Shown here: piece by piece, positions 11,040 through 24,230 of the stretch
Numbering within the stretch: position 1 is the first letter of the stretch
Layout: each line of letters opens with the position of its first letter
NCBI GenBank assembly: GCA_037893245.1
Contig: JBAIAA010000865.1
Location: forward strand, 1,488,001 to 1,552,000
Direction of reading: 5' to 3'
Origin: Crossaster papposus
Lineage: Eukaryota > Echinodermata > Asteroidea > Velatida > Solasteridae
DNA length: 64,000 nucleotides
Program-made: the position numbers and the translations under genes
Notes under the pieces: model-generated
The model's input: the letters and a program-made list of their open reading frames with translations, nothing else
What the model was told of the DNA's origin: nothing
The model's database searches: none

Positions 11040-13873
11040 TGTCTGATCTACACCTCACTCAGCCTGCTCAGAATGAACAGCAGAGGTGGAAGACAGAGAT
11101 AGAGTTTATCCACGTGTCTCACTCAACATGCTCAGAAGGAACAGCAGAGGTAGAAGACAGAGATAGAGTATATCCACGTGTTTGAACCACACCTCACTCA
11201 GCCTGCTCAGAAGGAAGAGCACAGGTAGAAGACAGAGATAGAGTATATCCACGTGTCTGATATACACCTCACTCAGCCTGCTCAGAAGGAGCAGCAGAGG
11301 TAGAAGACAGAGATAGAGTTTATCCACGTGTCTCACTCAACCTGCTCAGAAGGAACAGTAGAGGTAGAAGACAGAGATAGAGTATATCCACGTGTTTGAA
11401 CCACACCTCACTCAGCCTGCTCAGAAGGAAGAGCAGAGGTAGAAGACAGAGATAGAGTATATCCACGTGTCTGATATACACCTCACTCAGCCTGCTCAGA
11501 AGGAGCAACAGAGGTAGAAGACAGAGATAGAGTATATCCACGTGTCTGATCTACACCTCACTCAGCCTGCTCAGAAGGAACAGCAGAGGTAGAAGACAGA
11601 GATAGAGTATATCCACGTGTCTGATCTACACTTCACTCAGCCTGCTCAGAAGGAACAGCAGAGGTAGAAGACAGAGATAGAGTATATCCACGTGTCTGAT
11701 CTACACCTCACTCAGCCTGCTCAGAAGGAACAGCAGAGGTAGAAGACAGAGATAGAGTATATCCACGTGTCTGATCTACACCTCACTCAGCCTTCTCAGA
11801 AAGGAACAGCAGAGGTAGAAGACAGATATATAGTATATCCACGTGTCTCACTCATCCTGCTCAGAAGGAACAGCAGAGGTAGAAGACAGAGATAGAGTAT
11901 ATCCACGTGTCTGATCTACACCTCACTCAGCCTGCTCAGAAGGAACAGCAGAGGTAGAAGACAGATATAGATTATATCCACGTGTCTGATCTACACCTCA
12001 CTCAGCCTGCTCAGAAGGAACAGCAGAGGTAGAAGACAGAGATAGAGTATATCCACGTGTCTGATCTACATCTCACTCAGCCTGCTCAGAAGGAACAGCA
12101 GAGGTAAAATACAGAGATAGAGTATATCCAGGTGTCTCACTCAGCCTGCTCAGAAGGAACAGCAGAGGTAGAAGACAGAGATAGAGTATATCCACGTGTC
12201 TGATCTACACCTCACTCAGCCTGCTCAGAAGGAACAGCAGAGGTAGAAGACAGAGATATAGTATATCCACGTGTCTGATCTACACCTCACTCAGCCTGCT
12301 CAGAAGGAACAGCAGAGGTAGAAGACAGATATATAGTATATCCACGTGTCTCAATCATCCTGCTCAGAAGGAACAGCAGAAGTAGAAGACAGAGATAGAG
12401 TATATCCACGTGTCTCACTCAGCCTGCTCAGAAGGAACAGCAGAGGTAGACGACAGAGATAGAGTATATCCACGTGTCTGATATACACCTCACTCAGCCT
12501 GCTCAGAAGGAACAGCAGAGGTAGAAGACACAGATAAATTATATCCACGTGTCTGATCTACACCTCACTCAGCCTGCTCAGAGGAACAGCAGAGGTAGAA
12601 GACAGAGATAGAGTATATCCACGTGTCTGATCTACACCTCACTCAGCCTGCTCAGAAGGAACAGCAGAGGTAAAAGACAGAGATATAGTATATCCACGTG
12701 TCTCACTCAGCCTGCTCAGAAGGAACAGCAGAGGTAGAAGACAGAGATAGAGTATATCCACGTGTCTCACTCAGCCTGCTCAGAAGGAACAGCAGAGGTA
12801 GACGACAGAGATAGAGTATATCCACGTGTCTGATCTACACCTCACTCAGCCTGCTCAGAAGGAACAGCAGAGGTAGAAGACATAGATAGAGTATATCCAC
12901 GTGTCTCACTCAGCCTGTTCAGAAGGAACAGCAGAGGTAGAAGACAGAGATAGAGTATATCCACGTGTCTCACTCAGCCTGCTCAGAAGGAACAGCAGAG
13001 GTAGAAGACATAGATAGAGTGTATCCACGTGTCTGATCTACACCTCACTCAGCCTGCTCAGAAGGAACAGCAGAGGTAGAAGACAGAGATAGAGTATATC
13101 CACGTGTCTTATCAGCCTGCTCAGAAGGAACAGCAGAGGTAGAAGACATAGATAGAGTATATCCACGTGTCTGATCTACACCTCACTCAGCCTGATCAGA
13201 AGGAACAGCAGAGGTAGAAGACAAAGATAGAGTATATCCACGTGTCTCACTCAGCCTGCTCAGAATGAACAGCAGAGGTAGAAGATAGAGATAGAGTATA
13301 TCCACGTGTCTGATCTACACCTCACTCAGCCTGCTCAGAAGGAACAGCAGAGGTAGAAGACAGAGATAGATTATATCCACGTGTCTGATCTACACCTCAC
13401 TCAGCCTGCTCAGAAGGAACAGCAGAGGTAGAAGACAGAGATAGAGTATATCCACGTGTCTGATCTACATCTCACTCAGCCTGCTCAGAAGGAACAGCAG
13501 AGGTAAAATACAGAGATAGAGTATATCCAGGTGTCTCACTCAGCCTGCTCAGAAGGAACAGCAGAGGTAGAAGACAGAGATAGAGTATATCCACGTGTCT
13601 GATCTACACCTCACTCAGCCTGCTCAGAATGAACAGCAGAGGTGGAAGACAGAGATAGAGTTTATCCACGTGTCTCACTCAACATGCTCAGAAGGAACAG
13701 CAGAGGTAGAAGACAGAGATAGAGTATATCCACGTGTTTGAACCACACCTCACTCAGCCTGCTCAGAAGGAACAGCAGAGGTAAAATACAGAGATAGAGT
13801 ATATCCAGGTGTCTCACTCAGCCTGCTCAGAAGGAACAGCAGAGGTAGAAGACAGAGATAGAGTATATCCACG
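11040..13873 (+). repeat. Block 2 HOR, copy A (2,834 bp)
   Basis: A new monomer order starts near 11,040. It includes gaggtggaag, gagtttatcc, tttgaaccac and gatatacacc variants at 11,070-11,540, then a ccttctcagaaagg unit near 11,790 and a tcaatcatcctg unit near 12,351. The same order repeats 2,834 bp downstream. Left of about 11,040 the copies no longer match, which sets the boundary to within one monomer. Confidence 0.85.
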
Positions 13874-13901
13874 TGTCTGATCTACACCTCACTCAGCCTG
13901 C
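13624..13901 (+). repeat. 278-bp four-monomer local duplication within HOR
   Basis: The diagnostic short unit starting tcagaatgaac with gaggtggaag begins at 13,624 and again at 13,902, a 278-bp step equal to two 64-bp and two 75-bp monomers. The same step occurs at 16,457 and 16,735, exactly 2,833 bp later, but not before copy A at about 10,792. The duplication was therefore copied along with the HOR. Confidence 0.8.
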
Positions 13902-16706
13902 TCAGAATGAACAGCAGAGGTGGAAGACAGAGATAGAGTTTATCCACGTGTCTCACTCAACATGCTCAGAAGGAACAGCAGAGGTAGAAGACAGAGATAG
14001 AGTATATCCACGTGTTTGAACCACACCTCACTCAGCCTGCTCAGAAGGAAGAGCACAGGTAGAAGACAGAGATAGAGTATATCCACGTGTCTGATATACA
14101 CCTCACTCAGCCTGCTCAGAAGGAGCAGCAGAGGTAGAAGACAGAGATAGAGTTTATCCACGTGTCTCACTCAACCTGCTCAGAAGGAACAGTAGAGGTA
14201 GAAGACAGAGATAGAGTATATCCACGTGTTTGAACCACACCTCACTCAGCCTGCTCAGAAGGAAGAGCAGAGGTAGAAGACAGAGATAGAGTATATCCAC
14301 GTGTCTGATATACACCTCACTCAGCCTGTTCAGAAGGAGCAACAGAGGTAGAAGACAGAGATAGAGTATATCCACGTGTCTGATCTACACCTCACTCAGC
14401 CTGCTCAGAAGGAACAGCAGAGGTAGAAGACAGAGATAGAGTATATCCACGTGTCTGATCTACACTTCACTCAGCCTGCTCAGAAGGAACAGCAGAGGTA
14501 GAAGACAGAGATAGAGTATATCCACGTGTCTGATCTACACCTCACTCAGCCTGCTCAGAAGGAACAGCAGAGGTAGAAGACAGAGATAGAGTATATCCAC
14601 GTGTCTGATCTACACCTCACTCAGCCTTCTCAGAAAGGAACAGCAGAGGTAGAAGACAGATATATAGTATATCCACGTGTCTCACTCATCCTGCTCAGAA
14701 GGAACAGCAGAGGTAGAAGACAGAGATAGAGTATATCCACGTGTCTGATCTACACCTCACTCAGCCTGCTCAGAAGGAACAGCAGAGGTAGAAGACAGAT
14801 ATAGATTATATCCACGTGTCTGATCTACACCTCACTCAGCCTGCTCAGAAGGAACAGCAGAGGTAGAAGACAGAGATAGAGTATATCCACGTGTCTGATC
14901 TACATCTCACTCAGCCTGCTCAGAAGGAACAGCAGAGGTAAAATACAGAGATAGAGTATATCCAGGTGTCTCACTCAGCCTGCTCAGAAGGAACAGCAGA
15001 GGTAGAAGACAGAGATAGAGTATATCCACGTGTCTGATCTACACCTCACTCAGCCTGCTCAGAAGGAACAGCAGAGGTAGAAGACAGAGATATAGTATAT
15101 CCACGTGTCTGATCTACACCTCACTCAGCCTGCTCAGAAGGAACAGCAGAGGTAGAAGACAGATATATAGTATATCCACGTGTCTCAATCATCCTGCTCA
15201 GAAGGAACAGCAGAAGTAGAAGACAGAGATAGAGTATATCCACGTGTCTCACTCAGCCTGCTCAGAAGGAACAGCAGAGGTAGACGACAGAGATAGAGTA
15301 TATCCACGTGTCTGATATACACCTCACTCAGCCTGCTCAGAAGGAACAGCAGAGGTAGAAGACACAGATAAATTATATCCACGTGTCTGATCTACACCTC
15401 ACTCAGCCTGCTCAGAGGAACAGCAGAGGTAGAAGACAGAGATAGAGTATATCCACGTGTCTGATCTACACCTCACTCAGCCTGCTCAGAAGGAACAGCA
15501 GAGGTAAAAGACAGAGATATAGTATATCCACGTGTCTCACTCAGCCTGCTCAGAAGGAACAGCAGAGGTAGAAGACAGAGATAGAGTATATCCACGTGTC
15601 TCACTCAGCCTGCTCAGAAGGAACAGCAGAGGTAGACGACAGAGATAGAGTATATCCACGTGTCTGATCTACACCTCACTCAGCCTGCTCAGAAGGAACA
15701 GCAGAGGTAGAAGACATAGATAGAGTATATCCACGTGTCTCACTCAGCCTGTTCAGAAGGAACAGCAGAGGTAGAAGACAGAGATAGAGTATATCCACGT
15801 GTCTCACTCAGCCTGCTCAGAAGGAACAGCAGAGGTAGAAGACATAGATAGAGTGTATCCACGTGTCTGATCTACACCTCACTCAGCCTGCTCAGAAGGA
15901 ACAGCAGAGGTAGAAGACAGAGATAGAGTATATCCACGTGTCTTATCAGCCTGCTCAGAAGGAACAGCAGAGGTAGAAGACATAGATAGAGTGTATCCAC
16001 GTGTCTGATCTACACCTCACTCAGCCTGCTCAGAAGGAACAGCAGAGGTAGAAGACAGAGATAGAGTATATCCACGTGTCTTATCAGCCTGCTCAGAATG
16101 AACAGCAGAGGTAGAAGATAGAGATAGAGTATATCCACGTGTCTGATCTACACCTCACTCAGCCTGCTCAGAAGGAACAGCAGAGGTAGAAGACAGAGAT
16201 AGATTATATCCACGTGTCTGATCTACACCTCACTCAGCCTGCTCAGAAGGAACAGCAGAGGTAGAAGACAGAGATAGAGTATATCCACGTGTCTGATCTA
16301 CATCTCACTCAGCCTGCTCAGAAGGAACAGCAGAGGTAAAATACAGAGATAGAGTATATCCAGGTGTCTCACTCAGCCTGCTCAGAAGGAACAGCAGAGG
16401 TAGAAGACAGAGATAGAGTATATCCACGTGTCTGATCTACACCTCACTCAGCCTGCTCAGAATGAACAGCAGAGGTGGAAGACAGAGATAGAGTTTATCC
16501 ACGTGTCTCACTCAACATGCTCAGAAGGAACAGCAGAGGTAGAAGACAGAGATAGAGTATATCCACGTGTTTGAACCACACCTCACTCAGCCTGCTCAGA
16601 AGGAACAGCAGAGGTAAAATACAGAGATAGAGTATATCCAGGTGTCTCACTCAGCCTGCTCAGAAGGAACAGCAGAGGTAGAAGACAGAGATAGAGTATA
16701 TCCACG
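13874..16706 (+). repeat. Block 2 HOR, copy B (2,833 bp)
   Basis: It aligns to copy A at +2,834 and to copy C at +2,833. The one-base difference comes from monomer-level length changes such as cttatcagcc units near 15,950-16,090. Copy B has an extra cttatcagcc unit followed by a gtgtatccacg unit (about 15,950-16,090) relative to copy A, replacing a cctgatcag unit. Confidence 0.85.
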
Positions 16707-18835
16707 TGTCTGATCTACACCTCACTCAGCCTGCTCAGAATGAACAGCAGAGGTGGAAGACAGAGATAGAGTTTATCCACGTGTCTCACTCAACATGCTC
16801 AGAAGGAACAGCAGAGGTAGAAGACAGAGATAGAGTATATCCACTTGTTTGAACCACACCTCACTCAGCCTGCTCAGAAGGAAGAGCACAGGTAGAAGAC
16901 AGAGATAGAGTATATCCACGTGTCTGATATACACCTCACTCAGCCTGCTCAGAAGGAGCAGCAGAGGTAGAAGACAGAGATAGAGTTTATCCACGTGTCT
17001 CACTCAACCTGCTCAGAAGGAACAGTAGAGGTAGAAGACAGAGATAGAGTATATCCACGTGTTTGAACCACACCTCACTCAGCCTGCTCAGAAGGAAGAG
17101 CAGAGGTAGAAGACAGAGATAGAGTATATCCACGTGTCTGATATACACCTCACTCAGCCTGCTCAGAAGGAGCAACAGAGGTAGAAGACAGAGATAGAGT
17201 ATATCCACGTGTCTGATCTACACCTCACTCAGCCTGCTCAGAAGGAACAGCAGAGGTAGAAGACAGAGATAGAGTATATCCACGTGTCTGATCTACACTT
17301 CACTCAGCCTGCTCAGAAGGAACAGCAGAGGTAGAAGACAGAGATAGAGTATATCCACGTGTCTGATCTACACCTCACTCAGCCTGCTCAGAAGGAACAG
17401 CAGAGGTAGAAGACAGAGATAGAGTATATCCACGTGTCTGATCTACACCTCACTCAGCCTTCTCAGAAAGGAACAGCAGAGGTAGAAGACAGATATATAG
17501 TATATCCACGTGTCTCACTCATCCTGCTCAGAAGGAACAGCAGAGGTAGAAGACAGAGATAGAGTATATCCACGTGTCTGATCTACACCTCACTCAGCCT
17601 GCTCAGAAGGAACAGCAGAGGTAGAAGACAGATATAGATTATATCCACGTGTCTGATCTACACCTCACTCAGCCTGCTCAGAAGGAACAGCAGAGGTAGA
17701 AGACAGAGATAGAGTATATCCACGTGTCTGATCTACATCTCACTCAGCCTGCTCAGAAGGAACAGCAGAGGTAAAATACAGAGATAGAGTATATCCAGGT
17801 GTCTCACTCAGCCTGCTCAGAAGGAACAGCAGAGGTAGAAGACAGAGATAGAGTATATCCACGTGTCTGATCTACACCTCACTCAGCCTGCTCAGAAGGA
17901 ACAGCAGAGGTAGAAGACAGAGATATAGTATATCCACGTGTCTGATCTACACCTCACTCAGCCTGCTCAGAAGGAACAGCAGAGGTAGAAGACAGATATA
18001 TAGTATATCCACGTGTCTCAATCATCCTGCTCAGAAGGAACAGCAGAAGTAGAAGACAGAGATAGAGTATATCCACGTGTCTCACTCAGCCTGCTCAGAA
18101 GGAACAGCAGAGGTAGACGACAGAGATAGAGTATATCCACGTGTCTGATATACACCTCACTCAGCCTGCTCAGAAGGAACAGCAGAGGTAGAAGACACAG
18201 ATAAATTATATCCACGTGTCTGATCTACACCTCACTCAGCCTGCTCAGAGGAACAGCAGAGGTAGAAGACAGAGATAGAGTATATCCACGTGTCTGATCT
18301 ACACCTCACTCAGCCTGCTCAGAAGGAACAGCAGAGGTAAAAGACAGAGATATAGTATATCCACGTGTCTCACTCAGCCTGCTCAGAAGGAACAGCAGAG
18401 GTAGAAGACAGAGATAGAGTATATCCACGTGTCTCACTCAGCCTGCTCAGAAGGAACAGCAGAGGTAGACGACAGAGATAGAGTATATCCACGTGTCTGA
18501 TCTACACCTCACTCAGCCTGCTCAGAAGGAACAGCAGAGGTAGAAGACATAGATAGAGTATATCCACGTGTCTCACTCAGCCTGTTCAGAAGGAACAGCA
18601 GAGGTAGAAGACAGAGATAGAGTATATCCACGTGTCTCACTTAGCCTGCTCAGAAGGAACAGCAGAGGTAGAAGACATAGATAGAGTGTATCCACGTGTC
18701 TGATCTACACCTCACTCAGCCTGCTCAGAAGGAACAGCAGAGGTAGAAGACAGAGATAGAGTATATCCACGTGTCTTATCAGCCTGCTCAGAAGGAACAG
18801 CAGAGGTAGAAGACATAGATAGAGTATATCCACGT
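16707..18835 (+). repeat. Block 2 HOR, copy C (partial)
   Basis: This segment follows copy B at +2,833 until about 18,820. There the order jumps back to a gatctacatctc unit followed by gtaaaatacag, equivalent to about 17,730. Copy C is therefore cut short by a rearrangement of about 1,110 bp. It carries private changes such as ccacttgtttgaacc near 16,844. Confidence 0.8.
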
Positions 18836-21800
18836 GTCTGATCTACATCTCACTCAGCCTGCTCAGAAGGAACAGCAGAGGTAAAATACAGAGATAGAGT
18901 ATATCCAGGTGTCTCACTCAGCCTGCTCAGAAGGAACAGCAGAGGTAGAAGACAGAGATAGAGTATATCCACGTGTCTGATCTACACCTCACTCAGCCTG
19001 CTCAGAAGGAACAGCAGAGGTAGAAGACAGAGATATAGTATATCCACGTGTCTGATCTACACCTCACTCAGCCTGCTCAGAAGGAACAGCAGAGGTAGAA
19101 GACAGATATATAGTATATCCACGTGTCTCAATCATCCTGCTCAGAAGGAACAGCAGAAGTAGAAGACAGAGATAGAGTATATCCACGTGTCTCACTCAGC
19201 CTGCTCAGAAGGAACAGCAGAGGTAGACGACAGAGATAGAGTATATCCACGTGTCTGATCTACACCTCACTCAGCCTGCTCAGAAGGAACAGCAGAGGTA
19301 GAAGACATAGATAGAGTATATCCACGTGTCTCACTCAGCCTGTTCAGAAGGAACAGCAGAGGTAGAAGACAGAGATAGAGTATATCCACGTGTCTCACTT
19401 TGCCTGCTCAGAAGGAACAGCAGAGGTAGAAGACATAGATAGAGTGTATCCACGTGTCTGATCTACACCTCACTCAGCCTGCTCAGAAGGAACAGCAGAG
19501 GTAGAAGACAGAGATAGAGTATATCCACGTGTCTTATCAGCCTGCTCAGAAGGAACAGCAGAGGTAGAAGACATAGATAGAGTATATCCACGTGTCTGAT
19601 CTACACCTCACTCAGCCTGATCAGAAGGAACAGCAGAGGTAGAAGACAAAGATAGAGTATATCCACGTGTCTCACTCAGCCTGCTCAGAATGAACAGCAG
19701 AGGTAGAAGATAGAGATAGAGTATATCCACGTGTCTGATCTACACCTCACTCAGCCTGCTCAGAAGGAACAGCAGAGGTAGAAGACAGAGATAGATTATA
19801 TCCACGTGTCTGATCTACACCTCACTCAGCCTGCTCAGAAGGAACAGCAGAGGTAGAAGACAGAGATAGAGTATATCCACGTGTCTGATCTACATCTCAC
19901 TCAGCCTGCTCAGAAGGAACAGCAGAGGTAAAATACAGAGATAGAGTATATCCAGGTGTCTCACTCAGCCTGCTCAGAAGGAACAGCAGAGGTAGAAGAC
20001 AGAGATAGAGTATATCCACGTGTCTGATCTACACCTCACTCAGCCTGCTCAGAAGGAACAGCAGAGGTAGAAGACAGAGATAGAGTATATCCACGTGTCT
20101 GATCTACACCTCACTCAGCCTGCTCAGAAGGAACAGCAGAGGTAGAAGACAGATATATAGTATATCCACGTGTCTCAATCATCCTGCTCAGAAGGAACAG
20201 CAGAAGTAGAAGACAGAGATAGAGTATATCCACGTGTCTCACTCAGCCTGCTCAGAAGGAACAGCAGAGGTAGACGACAGAGATAGAGTATATCCACGTG
20301 TCTGATATACACCTCACTCAGCCTGCTCAGAAGGAACAGCAGAGGTAGAAGACACAGATAAATTATATCCACGTGTCTGATCTACACCTCACTCAGCCTG
20401 CTCAGAGGAACAGCAGAGGTAGAAGACAGAGATAGAGTATATCCACGTGTCTGATCTACACCTCACTCAGCCTGCTCAGAAGGAACAGCAGAGGTAAAAG
20501 ACAGAGATATAGTATATCCACGTGTCTCACTCAGCCTGCTCAGAAGGAACAGCAGAGGTAGAAGACAGAGATAGAGTATATCCACGTGTCTCACTCAGCC
20601 TGCTCAGAAGGAACAGCAGAGGTAGACGACAGAGATAGAGTATATCCACGTGTTTGAACCACACCTCACTCAGCCTGCTCAGAAGGAAGAGCACAGGTAG
20701 AAGACAGAGATAGAGTATATCCACGTGTCTGATATACACCTCACTCAGCCTGCTCAGAAGGAGCAGCAGAGGTAGAAGACAGAGATAGAGTTTATCCACG
20801 TGTCTCACTCAACCTGCTCAGAAGGAACAGTAGAGGTAGAAGACAGAGATAGAGTATATCCACGTGTTTGAACCACACCTCACTCAGCCTGCTCAGAAGG
20901 AAGAGCAGAGGTAGAAGACAGAGATAGAGTATATCCACGTGTCTGATATACACCTCACTCAGCCTGCTCAGAAGGAGCAACAGAGGTAGAAGACAGAGAT
21001 AGAGTATATCCACGTGTCTGATCTACACCTCACTCAGCCTGCTCAGAAGGAACAGCAGAGGTAGAAGACAGAGATAGAGTATATCCACGTGTCTGATCTA
21101 CACTTCACTCAGCCTGCTCAGAAGGAACAGCAGAGGTAGAAGACAGAGATAGAGTATATCCACGTGTCTGATCTACACCTCACTCAGCCTGCTCAGAAGG
21201 AACAGCAGAGGTAGAAGACAGAGATAGAGTATATCCACGTGTCTGATCTACACCTCACTCAGCCTTCTCAGAAAGGAACAGCAGAGGTAGAAGACAGATA
21301 TATAGTATATCCACGTGTCTCACTCATCCTGCTCAGAAGGAACAGCAGAGGTAGAAGACAGAGATAGAGTATATCCACGTGTCTGATCTACACCTCACTC
21401 AGCCTGCTCAGAAGGAACAGCAGAGGTAGAAGACAGAGATAGATTATATCCACGTGTCTGATCTACACCTCACTCAGCCTGCTCAGAAGGAACAGCAGAG
21501 GTAGAAGACAGAGATAGAGTATATCCACGTGTCTGATCTACATCTCACTCAGCCTGCTCAGAAGGAACAGCAGAGGTAAAATACAGAGATAGAGTATATC
21601 CAGGTGTCTCACTCAGCCTGCTCAGAAGGAACAGCAGAGGTAGAAGACAGAGATAGAGTATATCCACGTGTCTGATCTACACCTCACTCAGCCTGCTCAG
21701 AAGGAACAGCAGAGGTAGAAGACAGAGATAGAGTATATCCACGTGTCTGATCTACACCTCACTCAGCCTGCTCAGAAGGAACAGCAGAGGTAGAAGACAG

Positions 21801-24230
21801 ATATATAGTATATCCACGTGTCTCAATCATCCTGCTCAGAAGGAACAGCAGAAGTAGAAGACAGAGATAGAGTATATCCACGTGTCTCACTCAGCCTGCT
21901 CAGAAGGAACAGCAGAGGTAGACGACAGAAATAGAGTATATCCACGTGTCTGATATACACCTCACTCAGCCTGCTCAGAAGGAACAGCAGAGGTAGAAGA
22001 CACAGATAAATTATATCCACGTGTCTGATCTACACCTCACTCAGCCTGCTCAGAGGAACAGCAGAGGTAGAAGACAGAGATAGAGTATATCCACGTGTCT
22101 GATCTACACCTCACTCAGCCTGCTCAGAAGGAACAGCAGAGGTAAAAGACAGAGATATAGTATATCCACGTGTCTCACTCTCACTCAGAACAGCAGAGGT
22201 AGAAGACAGAGATAGAGTATATCCACGTGTCTCACTCAGCCTGCTCAGAAGGAACAGCAGAGGTAGACGACAGAGATAGAGTATATCCACGTGTCTGATC
22301 TACACCTCACTCAGCCTGCTCAGAAGGAACAGCAGAGGTAGAAGACATAGATAGAGTATATCCACGTGTCTCACTCAGCCTGTTCAGAAGGAACAGCAGA
22401 GGTAGAAGACAGAGATAGAGTATATCCACGTGTCTCACTCAGCCTGCTCAGAAGGAACAGCAGAGGTAGAAGACATAGATAGAGTGTATCCACGTGTCTG
22501 ATCTACACCTCACTCAGCCTGCTCAGAAGGAACAGCAGAGGTAGAAGACAGAGATAGAGTATATCCACGTGTCTTATCAGCCTGCTCAGAAGGAACAGCA
22601 GAGGTAGAAGACATAGATAGAGTATATCCACGTGTCTGATCTACACCTCACTCAGCCTGATCAGAAGGAACAGCAGAGGTAGAAGACAAAGATAGAGTAT
22701 ATCCACGTGTCTCACTCAGCCTGCTCAGAATGAACAGCAGAGGTAGAAGATAGAGATAGAGTATATCCACGTGTCTGATCTACACCTCACTCAGCCTGCT
22801 CAGAAGGAACAGCAGAGGTAGAAGACAGAGATAGATTATATCCACGTGTCTGATCTACACCTCACTCAGCCTGCTCAGAAGGAACAGCAGAGGTAGAAGA
22901 CAGAGATAGAGTATATCCACGTGTCTGATCCACATCTCACTCAGCCTGCTCAGAAGGAACAGCAGAGGTAAAATACAGAGATAGAGTATATCCAGGTGTC
23001 TCACTCAGCCTGCTCAGAAGGAACAGCAGAGGTAGAAGACAGAGATAGAGTATATCCACGTGTCTGATCTACACCTCACTCAGCCTGCTCAGAAGGAACA
23101 GCAGAGGTAGAAGACAGAGATAGAGTATATCCACGTGTCTGATCTACACCTCACTCAGCCTGCTCAGAAGGAACAGCAGAGGTAGAAGACAGATATATAG
23201 TATATCCACGTGTCTCAATCATCCTGCTCAGAAGGAACAGCAGAAGTAGAAGACAGAGATAGAGTATATCCACGTGTCTCACTCAGCCTGCTCAGAAGGA
23301 ACAGCAGAGGTAGACGACAGAGATAGAGTATATCCACGTGTCTGATATACACCTCACTCAGCCTGCTCAGAAGGAACAGCAGAGGTAGAAGACACAGATA
23401 AATTATATCCACGTGTCTGATCTACACCTCACTCAGCCTGCTCAGAAGGAACAGCAGAGGTAAAAGACAGAGATATAGTATATCCACGTGTCTCACTCAG
23501 CCTGCTCAGAAGGAACAGCAGAGGTAGAAGACAGAGATAGAGTATATCCACGTGTCTCACTCAGCCTGCTCAGAAGGAACAGCAGAGGTAGACGACAGAG
23601 ATAGAGTATATCCACGTGTCTGATCTACACCTCACTCAGCCTGCTCAGAAGGAACAGCAGAGGTAGAAGACATAGATAGAGTATATCCACGTGTCTCACT
23701 CAGCCTGTTCAGAAGGAACAGCAGAGGTAGAAGACAGAGATAGAGTATATCCACGTGTCTCACTCAGCCTGCTCAGAAGGAACAGCAGAGGTAGAAGACA
23801 TAGATAGAGTGTATCCACGTGTCTGATCTACACCTCACTCAGCCTGCTCAGAAGGAACAGCAGAGGTAGAAGACAGAGATAGAGTATATCCACGTGTCTT
23901 ATCAGCCTGCTCAGAAGGAACAGCAGAGGTAGAAGACATAGATAGAGTATATCCACGTGTCTGATCTACACCTCACTCAGCCTGATCAGAAGGAACAGCA
24001 GAGGTAGAAGACAAAGATATAGTATATCCACGTGTCTCACTCAGCCTGCTCAGAATGAACAGCAGAGGTAGAAGATAGAGATAGAGTATATCCACGTGTC
24101 TGATCTACACCTCACTCAGCCTGATCAGAAGGAACAGCAGAGGTAGAAGACAGAGATAGAGTATATCCACGTGTCTGATCTACACCTCACTCAGCCTGCT
24201 CAGAAGGAACAGCAGAGGTAGAAGACAGAT
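18836..24230 (+). repeat. Block 2, shortened and shuffled HOR derivatives
   Basis: The tcaatcatcctg marker of block 2 occurs near 18,018, 19,129, 20,175, 21,823 and 23,215, at spacings of about 1,110, 1,047, 1,648 and 1,392 bp. The tttgaaccac cassette appears once more at 20,650-20,990 and then disappears. These segments reuse block 2 monomers in the same local order but with internal deletions, as expected from unequal exchange between HOR copies. Confidence 0.75.
22171..22200 (+). repeat. Irregular monomer junction
   Basis: Here cacgtgtctcactc is followed by tcactcagaacagcag, where other copies (for example about 20,520 and 23,505) read agcctgctcagaaggaacag. The unit lost the cctgctcag core and part of the aagg run and gained a second cactc. 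I saw this arrangement only once in the window. Confidence 0.75.
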
